Source: Drosophila pseudoobscura
Lineage: Eukaryota > Arthropoda > Insecta > Diptera > Drosophilidae
Assembly (NCBI RefSeq): GCF_009870125.1
Contig: NC_046679.1
Span: 21,266,001-21,330,000, forward strand
Direction: 5' to 3'
Length of the DNA: 64,000 nucleotides
Part shown: positions 47,720 to 60,422 of the stretch, piece by piece
How the letters are laid out: each line of letters starts with the position of its first letter
Numbering within the stretch: the stretch's first letter is position 1
The notes under the pieces: model-generated
Told to the model about the DNA's origin: nothing
Database searches by the model: none
What the model saw: the letters and a program-made list of their open reading frames with translations, nothing else
Position numbers and translations under genes: made by a program

Positions 47720-47931
47720 ATGTTTTCGGGTCTTACAAATCAATTTACTTCGCTGGTTGGCGCCGTCAAGGGTGGCGCTGGCGATGAGGAGGTCCCAGTG
47801 CCCACAGGAGATGCGGCACCCGCTGCCGTCGCACCCACCACCTCCGCCGAGGCGGTGGCCAGTGCTTCAGTAGATCAGGAAGCAGCTGCCGCTGGCGGCG
47901 AGGGACTCGAAGGCGAGGAGGCTGGCAAAAG
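47720..47931 (+). CDS. Sap47: Sap47 first coding exon (synapse-associated protein of 47 kDa)
   Basis: N-terminal exon of a synaptic-vesicle-associated protein of the SYAP1 family, which carries a BSD domain further downstream (outside this window). It reads MFSGLTNQFTSLVGAVKGG, then an Ala/Glu-rich stretch, to EGEEAGK, and ends in phase 2 with donor GTGAGT at 47932. The context CAAACATG is a good fly start. Upstream DNA from about 47.2 kb is a plausible 5' UTR. The fly protein is abundant in nerve terminals and functions in synaptic plasticity (known). Only two coding exons of this gene are visible here. Confidence 0.9.
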
Positions 47932-50900
47932 GTGAGTCCATTCAACCCTTCTTACTCTTCAACCCGTCACACTCTGTACACACTCATTCATGGTTTGCTC
48001 ATCTTCCTAGTGCCCTTAAGCAGGTCCTGCTCCTTTGGCATTTTCCCTGCACCTGTCATGTCTCTGCTTCCGCTTGTGTCTCTGTGCCGTGCGGTGCATC
48101 TGTGCCAGTGTTCTGCCCGTCTTGACATGGCGTGCCAATATGACCTTGCTATTTGTACCTTTTAGCATTTGGCCAACTGCAGCCGGCCCCTGCCTACTGC
48201 CCCGCCTCATCTGCCATTTATTATAGTTGGGAAGTTCTCTGGAGCTCTGCTCTGTCCTGCTCTTCTCTTCTCCCCTGCAGCAGCAGTCATGCTTCCTATC
48301 CATTGCATGGCATTCCACACGCTCTCACGTGACTGAACATAATTGCTTAAACTGCAAACCAAATGCCCGATAAACTCCGTATACGGGTCGCATTATATAT
48401 AGAGAAACTTTTGATTTATTTCGTTTGTTGTTGCCTGCCTGCCACAAACCAAACTTTGATTGCAACAAATTTCTGCTTCTGCTCGGTTGTGCTGTGCTGC
48501 AAATGCAAAGAAAATTGCCCAAATTGGCTTGTGGTTGAATTGTTCCACTGATTTGGGCTTAGAAATGAAGATTTCCTGAGGTTTTCTTTGATTATTCAAT
48601 TCAAAGAATTGGCCATTTTTAATGGGCTTCACTCTATTCAGGTCATAGCACATAGATTTTATGGTTTTAACCTATAGATTTCGTTAATACAAGATTAGTC
48701 ATGACACAGATACGTTTTATCTGTAGAAATACTGAGAAATATACAATGAAAGGGCAACGAAGGAAGTCGTTTTCCCATTTCTACGGCATTTAGTACTTGA
48801 GCAAAGGTTTGCCTATGCAGAAAACTTTAAAGGTTATTGTCTAAAGGGAAATTTAGATAACATAGATCCCATATAATTTTATATTTTATATGCATTTGTT
48901 CTACTTTTTCAATTAAGAAATTCCCTTAACCAAATTCTATTTCCAAAATACAAATGTAGCAAACCTTCGCTACTTCTTCCACCGAAAAATGAATGATTGT
49001 TTAGCCTCTATTTACGCTTCCTTCTCCGCCATACTCTTTTGACCTTTTCCACTCTGTTTGTTGCCGACACTTCATCAATCTCTGGCACACAATCCGCACC
49101 CAAAATTATGCCTCCTCCATTCATTTCTGGGTAAACAAAGTCCACCTTAGATTGCCGCGATAGTGCCTCCTCCTCGTAGTTCCTTTTCCGACACATAAAT
49201 GAAAATAAAAACCAATTATTTCTGGTTGTCTTTTTTTTGTTGTTTTGTTGCTGTTGGACAAGTTAAGCCTCGTGTGATGTCCGCGTTAATGCCACAAGTT
49301 GCTGTCTAATCCTTTACACAAGCCGGAGCCAGTGGAGGCACACCCACGCCCAGACCCACGCCCACACCCACACCATTTCCATTGCTAGCTATTTTTCACT
49401 TAATTTCGCGCATTAATATTTAATTGTGTGTGGAGCTAGAGCTGGAGCAGAGCTGGAGGATGTCAAACCCAAAACGATGAGGGGGGAGCACGTTCTGAAA
49501 GCCAACAGCTGGCAACAGCTGGTGCCAGACGACATTCTGGTTAGTGGCCGCCTCTTCTCCGCTTCCTTTGACTTTGATGTGGATGTGTCACACGGCCTAT
49601 TCCATGTCCTGGAGCGGAGCCCCGAAGGACCCCCTGCTTTCGCTATCAATTGACATTGACAAGTTGGACAAGCTTCCTTTTTCGTTTTGGGAGGGGGTTT
49701 TAATGTACGTTTTGCTCCGCTTTTCCATGCTTTTGCCTGCTTTTGTTTTGCTGGGGAAAATAATTTGCACGTGGCTTATGCATAACCACAAAATGTTGAG
49801 TCATTCAAGCAGAGGGCTCTCCCGCTGAGGGCGGCCCGCCTCCTCTCTCTCCCTCTCTCTCTCTTTGTCTCTCTGCATTGTACAAAGTTCAGTTTTTTGA
49901 CCAGCTTTTTGTGTGTGCGAAAAACTGTCACCAATGTCAGCCAGACCCAAAGCCAGAGCCAAAGCCAGAGCCACAGCCAGATGGCAGATGGTGGCGCAGG
50001 CGAGGGCGAGGGTGTGGGCGGTGGGCGGTGGGGTGTCAATGGGTCGGACAGGCAGCCAGGCAGGATGTGTTCCTTTTTGGTGGTTGCTTTCCAGTTTCCA
50101 GTTGACTTTTGCTCGTTTTGCGGATCGATACAACGAGAGCGAACTGTTACGCTCTCGCCACGCTCGCTCTCGCTATCTCTCGCACTCTCTGAAAATTGTG
50201 CACATGTGATGTAGCCCCCGAAAACGAGTAAAAACGACGCCATCTGCCTTGGCCTCCTGCTCCGCTCCACTGGCTCTCCCTGGCCGTGGCGGTCCGCCTT
50301 TTGTCAGCCTATTTAATAATTGTGCATTCAGAAAACGTGTGGTGTGCCCCGATGAGGCCGATGGGCCCCTTCTATGGCACAGCAATCACCGCCAAATCTC
50401 TATAATTTTCAATGAATTAATTTATTTCATTTTCCCTGTCATGCATAAAGTGTCGTTCATTAGAGCAACTCTCGCAAATTGGGCCAAAATCGATTGGTAT
50501 TCAATTAAAAATGTTGTGCAAATAGAGCCGGGGGAATATTTTCGTAATTAAAAAGTGTTCGAGCAGGGGGCTATACGCAGAATTTTCTCGGTTCAAATGG
50601 AAACCCAATTAAAGAAGTTTCCCCTGTGTGGAAATTCACGAAAATTGAAATGCAATCCGCGCCCCAATAAGTATGCTACGGAGGACAACGCAGAATTTCA
50701 AGGGAAATCGATGTGTAACGAGAGTTTCCTCTGGCAAAGGATTCCATGGAAATGTAATTATCGAATTGCATTCCCCCCTAAGTCTTAACCCTAGAAAGCC
50801 TTCACCTGTGCTTCTGTCCTGCTGTACTGCTGCTCTCCCCTGCATTCGTTTCTGTTTCTGTTTCGGTTTCGGTTTCTGTTTTCTTTTTTTCCTGTTTCGT

Positions 50901-52607
50901 TTGTGCTATGCGCCAGGGCCAAAGTTGTTGGCGCTTTCAAGGACATTTACACTATTTGCACTGGCTCTCCTCTCTGTTGCTGAATGTGTGTGTGTGTGTG
51001 TGTCTGTGTGCCCTTGCCTTTGTCTAAAATTATGCCAAAAATAGAAGGCAAGAGCAGGCTATGGCTAGGGCTAGGGCCTAGGCTATACGAGTAGGCCATA
51101 AAAGAAACCCAAAAGCAAGGCACATTTCATCTGGTTTTCAGCTCTCAAATTGCTTGGCAAATAAGAAGCAGGACACAGCGCGAGGCAATGCATTTTTAAC
51201 GCCACTTGACGCAATTTACCCATGTCGCATGTCCTTTAAAAAGGAGAGGCAAAGTAAGCGGCAACTTTTGATTGCCTCGCACAAGGAATAACGCAAAACA
51301 AGAAAAGTTTTCCTGCCATTTCTTTGGGTCATCATTAAAACAAGGCTCGAAATATGGGCAAAATGGAAAACAAAACAAGGCTCCAAAAATGGGAAAAGGA
51401 AAACAAAAGTTAAGCAACAAATATTTGCATACTCGTCGGCATGTTGGGGGCCTGATTGAAATATGTTTTCTAAATGCAAATATCAGGAAAGGAAACAACT
51501 TAAATATTGGAATATGTTCTCCCATATGCAAATAGCACAAAATTCTGCCCCTCCTTTGTTGGGAAACTCTCTTGTGCCCCCGCCTCAAAAATGATATAAA
51601 TATTATAATGGAATCGACCTTAGTCTTGTCTTTATTTCTGTATTTTCCACCTGCCCAAAGAAGGAAAGTTCTTCCACCCACAAAGACAGCGACAGCGACA
51701 GAGAGACACTGCAAACATAATGAAATCAAAGCACTGGCCTCAATATAAATAAATAAATGAGAGCCAACGACAAAACACCTCCCCCAAGAACTTTATCGAC
51801 GCAACATTTGGCCTCCCCGACAAACAAAAAAAAATACAAAATACAAAATACATTTCCCAAGGATACACAAATATAAATAAGAGACGGAAAGTGAGGTAGA
51901 AGTGTCCAATTGAAACTCTGCCAAATCAAATGCAAAAATTCACAATAAACTAATTTCCATGAACCGAATATTTAAATACACTTTAGGGATCGAAAGAGAA
52001 AAGGAGAACCCACAGTTCCGCAGCTGCTGCCTTTTCGGCCATGCCCTCACCCGAAAAGTGTATTCAAAACCACACAAATTTTTGGGGGCTACTTAAATTT
52101 AAAGGCGGTATTAAAATTTCATGCCCGGACAGGACGACACATAACCGGGGCTATAGCCGCATAGCCACCAGGCACCAGCCACCGCGTGGGTGCTAACGAC
52201 GCCTTGCTCGGTGGTTCGGTCGTTCGACCGTTCGCCATTTGACATTTTCCAGGCAAATTAACGGCCAGACTCAGACCCGACCCGAAAGCAACAATTTGTG
52301 TGGTCAGCTTTCTCCCTCCCTCCCCAAAAAAAAAAGAAAAAATAAATAAAACGAAAATACGGCAATTGCTGTTTTTGCAATTTCATTTCGTTTCCTCGGC
52401 TTTCGGCCTTAATTGCCAGCTGCGCCTTTCGGTGTCTGTGGGTGGTGGGACTGGGCCTCAAAAAACTATTTGTTTGGTTTATTTTTTCAGCTGTCGCAAT
52501 TTAATTCAATTTAACTGTCCCTTTTAGACTAGTTTTTGTGCTTAAATCATGTCTGTGGATTTGGTTGTGTCTCTGGACTATGGTTTTGGCTCCCCACCCC
52601 CTCTCTC

Positions 52608-52830
52608 ACTGGGACTGTGGTTCTACCGCTGGGCTGTGGTTCTGTCTCTCCGGCTCCACCTCCGACTGGGACTGTGGTTCTGTCTCTCGGGCTCCACCTC
52701 TGACTGGACTGTGGTGCTGTCTCTCGGGCTCCACCTTCGACTGGACTGTGGTTCTGTCTCTCCGGCTCCACCTCTGACTGGACTGGGTTCTGTCTCTCCG
52801 CCTCCACCTCTGACTGGACTGTGGTTTTGC
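52608..52830. repeat. Minisatellite, unit about 40 bases
   Basis: Five or six diverged tandem units containing GACTGTGGTTCTGTCTCTC followed by a GGCTCCACCTC-type segment. It creates long repetitive open frames on both strands that are not genes. Confidence 0.85.
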
Positions 52831-55800
52831 CTGCTGACTAGGCTCTGGTCCTGGTTCTGCTTCGGCTTCTGTCTATGCTTATTGTTTGGGCCACAAAATG
52901 AATATTTATTGCCTTGGGGGCTGGCTTTTTTTTCCCCATTTGTGCCATAAATATAAATACAAATTTTTATGCAAATTAAATGTTTTGTCACGAATTTTTC
53001 AACACCTAATTGTTGGTTAGGGAATTGCAGACACACACAGGCGCGAGGAAATGTGTGCGGAAGTGGTTTCATTTGCTGATCTTTAGCTCACGCTATGGGG
53101 TATTTATGTGTATGGAAACCAGGTTGATTTGGTTGAGATTTCATTGGTTTTTCCAGGAAATCGATGGGTTTAAATAACCAAGGGTTTTAAATAGGTTTAA
53201 GGGGGGCCTTAGGAGATTAGTTTGTAAATGAATTTATATATTTGAAAGCCTTTAAAGCAGAGCCTAGCTGTCCTGGCTGTTCTGGAGCCATCAAAATGAG
53301 ATTTTGTACGTAATCTTCTCTTAGATTTACTTAAATGTACTTCCCTTTTATCTTTAGTACTAGTCTCCAGTTTTTTTTAATATTTTACAGAATTGCCACA
53401 AATTTGTGGTTGTTTTTATTATTTAAAGCTTTGGGGTTTCAATTCTCGTGTTTCCGAGCTCTGCAACTAATCAAAGGCCATCAAAATGTCCAATCAACTT
53501 AACACCGTTTTTATGGATGCACTTTTCGATCCTAAAAACCGCTGGACGGTGTCCGTGTATCCGTGCAACCGTGTGGCTTGGGCTAGCGGTGCCCCACTTC
53601 TGCCACATCAATTGGCGGTCAATTATGCCGCAGAAATCCAAAGTGTGCCAAAGGTTTTTGGCAAGCGGATAGACTTTTATGGCCCTCACACGCAACCACC
53701 GCGGGAGGGGGGGAGGGGTGCTGGGGAAGCGAATGAATAAAATTTTATGCTCCTCGTAAAATGACCCCAAGGCCTGGCCCTGGCCAAAAGGTGCTAATAA
53801 TGCAGATGTTCGGATTCCCTCTCTCTCGCTCTCTCTGTCTCTGTTTCTCGATTCAAAAGTGAAATGAAATCAGGACACGGCAGTCAGCAGCATATGGAAA
53901 TTCTGTGGGAAACATATGTTGGCAGCTTTTCCTTTTTATTCTACGAATAAAGATAAATGATACTGGAGGATGGCGGACGGAGGACGGAGGATGGAGGATG
54001 GAAAAGTGCACGCACGGAAGTCAACTAAAGCGAAAGCGCGTGGGCGGAACAGTCAGTAGTCGGCGGGCAAAAGTTGAGCCCCTTCATGATGATGATAATA
54101 ATGTTCTGTTATGGTGTCCTGCCCGGGACATAGACGATGATAAAGTTACGTTAACAGCAAAGAAGAGCGCTGGCAAAACATAAATATTAACGCCCTGGGG
54201 GGCTAAGGGTGGTCCGGGTCGGACGGAAGTGACAGGCCAGTAAAAGTAATGCCAACAAATGATGCAAGAGACGGCAGCACATACCAGCAGAGAGAGGGAG
54301 CTAGAGGACCCGCTGGAGATGGGCGAACATCGACTAGAGGATACCTCTGTTAAAGGTCCTTAAGCTACAAAATGGAAGAGAGCTTGAGGCTCGCAGGAGA
54401 CTGCTTTGAAGCGAGATGATAGATCTTCTTTTAGAGTCCGAGATGTGGGCATATAGTTGGGGTCCTTCTCTAGACCTTCTCTCAGTTCCAAAGAGTGGAA
54501 AAGAGTTAAAGCTTCTGATTATCTAGATAACGTCTATTCTCTGCTCTCCCCCCTTGCACGATCGTATGCCTGTTATACCCTTTCGTACTACCATCAAAAC
54601 CTCGGTCTAAAAAGAGCAAAAAGTAGGTCCTGTTCCCCTCCTGTAAGGCGTAGTGGGTGCAGTGGGTGTCTTGTGCCAGCACGCACACACATAAAAATGT
54701 TTGTATCTCTGTGGCATTTCGCAGTAGGAATTCGCTACAAAATAGGAAATTACGTTTGGATCGTAAAAATGCGCAGCCAGTGTACTACGTGTTTTGTTTC
54801 TATTTTTCTGGCTTTTCCACGCTGTCATTGCGCCATGAAAAATGTTTTTTGTACCCCAAAAAAAAGGAAGACAAACTTATATTAAAACTTTCTCCTTTGT
54901 TGAGTTCTTAAAACAAGTGTACATATGTTCCTGGATGAAAAGATAAACTTATAAAGAGATGTATTTGTTTGAAAGGGGATCAAGAGAGCTTCTTTTCTGA
55001 GCCTGGAATCACTTTAAATTTAACTCCAAATGTGCCCATCCACAGGCTATACAGACCTCCATTCCTATGCTATCTGCTTTATTTTGTAGACCATTAAGTT
55101 CCATATCTGTAATGTCTAACCAACTAGGCAGACAGTTCATAGGTCGTATACATCACACATCGTTTTATGCCGCCCTCTTGAGTAATATTTAAAAATTAAC
55201 ATAAAACTCTACACGCTCTATAAAATGCCAAAAAACAACAGAAAGTAGAAAGCATCAACATTTGATAAGGATTGTTAGGGAGAGGTGAAGGTTGGCTGTT
55301 GGGAATGGGGATGGTTGGGGGTTCGGGGTTTCTATTTGCATTGCGTTAATGGCAGCTCTGTTGCCAGTTTTAAAAGCCAGTCCCAATTGCTCATGTGTCT
55401 GGGACCCCTCCAGCGGCCCCTCCTTGTTGGGGGGGCGGGGTGTCTGCTGGGGTGTGTGCAGATTTGGTCGACTGTAAAACACATAGCCCGAAGCCCTGCC
55501 TTTCAGAGCGGCCATTTTGTTTTGCGCTGTGGTTCATAAATTTTTGGTAGCTGTTGCTGCTCCTGTGACTCTCATCTGCAGCGGAAATTTATGGCAGGGC
55601 TTTTCCAAGCTCTTGCCTAATCACAACGACGGGCCACCCAGGGGGGATGCTGGAGCTGTACACCTTATGCAAAAGTGGTGGGTGGAACTGTCGGGGGGGG
55701 CCATCTGTTTGGGAGTTCGACGCATTCAATTTGCTTACGGGAGCACACATTTGTTGTGGAAACACCACGAATTCGGAGAACATTACTGAAAATACAGGTG

Positions 55801-56401
55801 CCCAAATTAAATGAAAAATGCTCTCCAAAACTTGGTTAAAGACTTAGGGAATACCAGGGCAAAGGAGCTCCAAAAATGTAGAATATATTCCAGAATTTAT
55901 TCAATCATTCGAAATCTTCTAGACCCTAAAATAAATGATTTATTGAAGATGTTTTATGAATTCCTTTAATTTTTAGACCGGGTTAATCTCTACTTTAAAT
56001 AAATATTTGTCACTCTAATAGATATTGCCTCTGTTTGGGTTTTAGAAAGCAATTCCTAAATCTTCCAAGACTTACATATATATAGACTTTCTGTCCTTAA
56101 GGGGTTTCATTTTTTCTTTTTTCCTTCCTTAAAAACCAAACCCGTTTAGTTTTGCTTTTCTTTGGTGAAATGCCATGGAACAAGCGACAGCCGACAGCAA
56201 ATGTGTTTATAGTTCGACGGAGAAAACACTGGTAATTCAATTTCAGTTTTTAGCTGCCACCGGCGCGGGTCCTTCGTCCTGCCGCTGTGGCGCCTCTAGC
56301 TCCTCCTCCTCCTGCTGTCGTTGGCTGGAATTCAATTTTCGGTTTGTGCGCTACTCGACGTTAACGTTAGCAATTAATACTGTCAACAACAGTGGCAGTC
56401 C

Positions 56402-56424
56402 TTCAGTCAGTCAGTCAGTCAGTC
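56402..56424. repeat. (CAGT)n tetranucleotide repeat
   Basis: About five tandem CAGT units in the Sap47 intron. Confidence 0.85.
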
Positions 56425-59400
56425 AACCGCCTCGTCAGTCTGTCAACCATGGCTTTTGAGCTTTGGGTTCTCTATATTTTGGGGAATTTGCAATTTAAAT
56501 GCCAAGCCTGACATTTCAACTCTTTCTTTTTTTGGGCTACCGGGCTCCCCTTTAATCGAATTTGCGGAACCCTTTTTCGGTGCGGGGGGCGCCAAGAAAC
56601 GTAACTTTTAATGAGCATTTCTTGTGATATTGTGATTGTGATCAAAACTTCCTTTTGCAACTTTTGATATGCTTGAAAATTATTTTTCGGTGATACGAAA
56701 CTTTACTGCTAATGACATTATCCGCATTGTATGTTTGTCTTCCAACACTCGTTCCCAAGTTCTACGATAAGAGTAGCCTTTAAGTGAAATTCCCCCACAC
56801 ACACACACACACATTCCCAGTCACGCCTGTACGTGACAGGGCCCCACATTTTACGAGCGTCCCAGACCCCCCGACCCCCGAAAGAACTTGTTAAATTTTC
56901 ATGCCCAGAAGCGTCCTTAAAAGGTTTCCCTGGCGCTACCAAATGGCTCTCAAAAGTTGCTCTAAAAACGAAAAAATTAAAGTATTCAGGTTCCAGTTTC
57001 GGCCGCCAAAACATTTTATGGTTAAAACAATTTTTGGCCCCGGAAGCGAACATTTAAGGTTCAACGAATAATTGCTGTTGGAGTGAAGGAGGGGCTTCAT
57101 TATGTATAGAGAACATTTTGGGGAAGAGGTAAGGTAGAAATATATTATGCTCCCACAGTTCAGATTACAAAAGTTGTATCCTTTTTCGGTTGGGAATACC
57201 TTAATAGTTTTAAAATAAAAGTTGTTATTACTACCAAAAGCCGATAAAGTTCTCAGGTTAAGATCGAAGATTTCTTCTTGGATAATGTGGGGCTTTGGGG
57301 TCGGAAAGAGTCAATTTTAAAAGTGCATATATCTCGGTGTAAGGAAGTGTGTTTTTGTAACACTTGTTCAAGGTTTTTCATGGGTGAAAGTTTGGGGAAA
57401 CCATAGTTCACAAGTCCCTCAAAAGCTGTACTTCGATCTTCAATAGATGCTTCATTCATAGACGCAATGTCCTTTTTTAATAGGGGACAAAACCGGACTG
57501 CCCTCTTTTGTTGTCTCCTCTCTTCGATTGTTCAACTTAAACAGGTTTTACTGTAATTGGAAGAACCTGTACCCATTTATTAGCTAAACAATAAATACCT
57601 CCGCTCGCCATCCTTTGGCAGGCTTTGTTTCGCTCGCATTCCAAAGTCAAAAGCATTTCTTAATTAAATATTCTCTCTTTTGCATTAGAGAGAGAAATGG
57701 AGATCCGACCCGACCGCCGGCTGGCTGAATCATTCTGCCATATTGCATCTTTCATTAACTCTCGGTCTGGAGGTGCTTGAGAGGGTGTTTGGGGTTGGGG
57801 GCACAACTCATCAATCCATTCTTTCCAGCGATTCATTCATCTGTGAGTTGGCATTCTTCGGCGGGAGACTCACATCAGGACTACACGCTGCCAATCCCCA
57901 CGGGTTTCCGTGGCTGTTGGACAGCCAACGAGCCATTGATTATCTCTAAGGGGGCAAGCATTAGGCTGGAGGTTGATTTCCGAGCTTTTGTGGGGGAGTA
58001 TGCCATGTATCTGTGTGTATCTGTGTGTGTTTGTGTACCCGTTAATTGAAAATTGCAAACGGTTTTAGTCCCAAGACAGAGAGAGAGAGAGAGGGAGCGC
58101 GAACGAGCGTTTGCTTTGTAATTGAGTAATGAAATATGCCAAGTCATACGACACACACAAACACAACTAAATCAACACCAATACCAGCACAGTTTTGCCT
58201 GCATACCAATTAAGATAATACAGCAGAGGGGGCGAGGGCAGAGTAAGGGGCGAAAGTGTGCTAAAGGTCAACACGTTGCAGCACGATGGCGCAGTCCTTG
58301 GATGCTTCGTCGCGAGAAGGGGTGTGCCGCCATTTGCCTTGGCTTACGCGGCGTATGAGCAATGCACCGCGACTACCCCTTGACCAGTCCCAGTCCCAGC
58401 CCAGTCCACCCTCCACAGAGCTGAACAAACTACAGATTGCTGGATTATAGTGGAATATACATACACAGAATGGGCGATTATATGTTCAGAGATTTCCTTG
58501 GGGATTCTCTCATTAAATTCTCTTTCAAAAAGGATAGAACGAACTACGGATTGCTGGATTTCTTGTTTACTAGTTACGATTTCCCATCCAATAAATATCT
58601 ATATCCTCAATATGGTCTTGGTGCTTGCGTGTACCATTTCCCATATTGAAATTATTTTGCTCGGCCAAAGACAAACAATAATTATCCCATCAAGCAGGCG
58701 TCGCGTGGGGGCGTGGTCCAATCAAACTAATGCCGCCTGCCATATGCTGCACGAGTCGAGTATCGATCGGCAGTGCATCTGCTATCTGCCATGGAGACTT
58801 TTACTATCTAGAGCGCACACCATGCCACCATGGCGTATACTTAATTAGCCCTATAATGAATGCAGCAAGAAAACTGATGAAGGACATCCATGCAGCGCCT
58901 GAAGGAGAGGAACTGTTGCTGTTGCTGCTGCTTGGGTATGTGGCTGACAATTTGCCATAACCAAATGGTTGTTGGCGGTTGTGGCAGAGAGAGAGAGAGA
59001 GAGAAAGGATGATGGAAAACTGGTGGGAAAAGCGCTACACTTAATTGAATAAAATTTGCAATTTTTCCGCTGTGTTGCATGATGCGGCGGCATCAGTTGG
59101 CATAAATTACGCATGGCCAGGCATCGTCCCACTCCTCCTTCCCAATGTCCTTGTCTACGATATGTGGCAGCCTTAGACTTTTATCTTGGTTGCCCTTTGC
59201 CTGCCTGCCTGCCTGCCATACTGGTGTACTGTTCTTCTGTGCCACAGGACACCGTGGGACCACGGGACCACGGCACCACGTCGGCTCGTGTGGCATTTTC
59301 CCGCATTTGGGTCAAGGTCAGGCCGCTGCTGTCTCGGGGGCACGATTTACATTACGTTTCAATTGGAAACAATTGTTTCACCTTCTGTTTGTGCCCCGCC

Positions 59401-59707
59401 CCTGCCTACTCCTGCGCCTCCGGCTCCTCCTTCGATTGAATTCAATTCGATTTGTATTGTTTATCAATGGTGCTGTCCTTGTTGTATCCTGCAAGAAGTA
59501 CCATATTCTGCACCTCCTTCTCCACTCAGAAACGAGTTGATTTATGTTAAGAAATTGTTTTTCTTGGGCGGAGAGATTTATGGGCTGGGCCCCATCGTTT
59601 GGCGTGACCTTTGCACTTTCATTTCATTTTCGCTTTCATGTTCGCGGCTCTGTTTCGCATTTGTAATATCATATCCTTCTGGCTTAATTAGAGAGGGTCA
59701 GGTCAGG

Positions 59708-59729
59708 GCGGGACGGGACGGGACGGGAC
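59708..59729. repeat. (GGGAC)n pentanucleotide repeat
   Basis: About four tandem GGGAC units near the 3' end of Sap47 intron 1. Confidence 0.8.
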
Positions 59730-60374
59730 AGGTCGGACAGGAAGTGTTTCCAGCCGGGCTCCCTTTTCCCAACACGAAACTGCCTAATTAATTCCCACTA
59801 ACACACTGAAAATCACTGAACGATATACATCTTCATTAACATTGGAAACTTTTCACTCTTCTCTTCCTTTTTTTTTGCAGGTAATTATCCTGGCGTTTTG
59901 CACAAAAGGCGATTCCATCTGCAGATGGAAATATGTATAAAATGTAGGGGGAAAAGGCGCCAAACACGACGTACAAAGACCGGATTTTGCCCCAGGAAAT
60001 TATTTAATCTAATTAGTTTATTAAGGCCTGGTAAAGGGGCAAAAGCCCATTGAGGTAATACATATAAAAACGAAGGAATTATCCCTTAAACGGAAAGCCC
60101 CTTAAGTATACGAAAGACAGACTGATTTAAGACCCTCGAGAGTTCGTTCCACGACTTAAAAATATCGGAATCAGTACAATCATAGTTTCTATATTATATT
60201 TTATATACAAACTATCACGCGACGTCTTTAATTCGATTTTTATTATAATTTTAAGAAGTTTATTTACTTAATATTCATTTTATTTTTGCTTAAATTTGTT
60301 TTATTCTAATTTATTTCCTTTTAATTTGTTAAGTTTTACTCTTTATTTTCTTGTACTTTGATTATTTTTAGTAG

Positions 60375-60422
60375 CCTTCCCAAATCCACGTCCCTGGTTG
60401 ATTCGTTTGTGACCGAAGCCAC
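60375..60422 (+). CDS. Sap47: Sap47 second coding exon
   Basis: A 48-base exon that continues the phase-2 end of the first exon and reads LPKSTSLVDSFVTEAT after the split codon, then donor GTAAGT at 60423. It matches the segment that follows in the fly protein, as I recall it. The acceptor is a tandem TAGTAG: using the first AG adds three bases (one Ser) without changing frame. The exon again ends in phase 2. The next expected exon (Gly/Trp-rich, with MP repeats) is not seen before the window ends. Confidence 0.75.

Larger units (their letters stand above)
47932..60371 (+). other. Sap47: Sap47 intron 1, about 12.4 kb
   Basis: Begins GTGAGT and ends with TTTTTAGTAG. No nested coding gene is supported. 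It contains a GT tract at 50988-51004, CT tracts near 49845-49865 and 53820-53840, a minisatellite at 52608-52830, a CAGT repeat at 56402-56424 and GGGAC repeats at 59708-59729. Long first introns of neural genes usually hold enhancers; no individual element can be named. Confidence 0.6.

Noticed and set aside
52538-53072. Long repetitive frames on both strands
   Set aside because: They come from the minisatellite; all frames of a repeat without stops stay open.
53486-53740. Plus-strand frame of 84 codons (MSNQLNTVFMDALFD...)
   Set aside because: The start looks protein-like but a second frame over the same DNA is equally open, there are no splice or promoter signals, and the end is low complexity.
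59113-59791. Three overlapping plus-strand frames of 108-201 codons
   Set aside because: They run through CTGCC repeats and GGGAC repeats with Cys/Leu/Pro-rich translations; no coding bias, inside a Sap47 intron.
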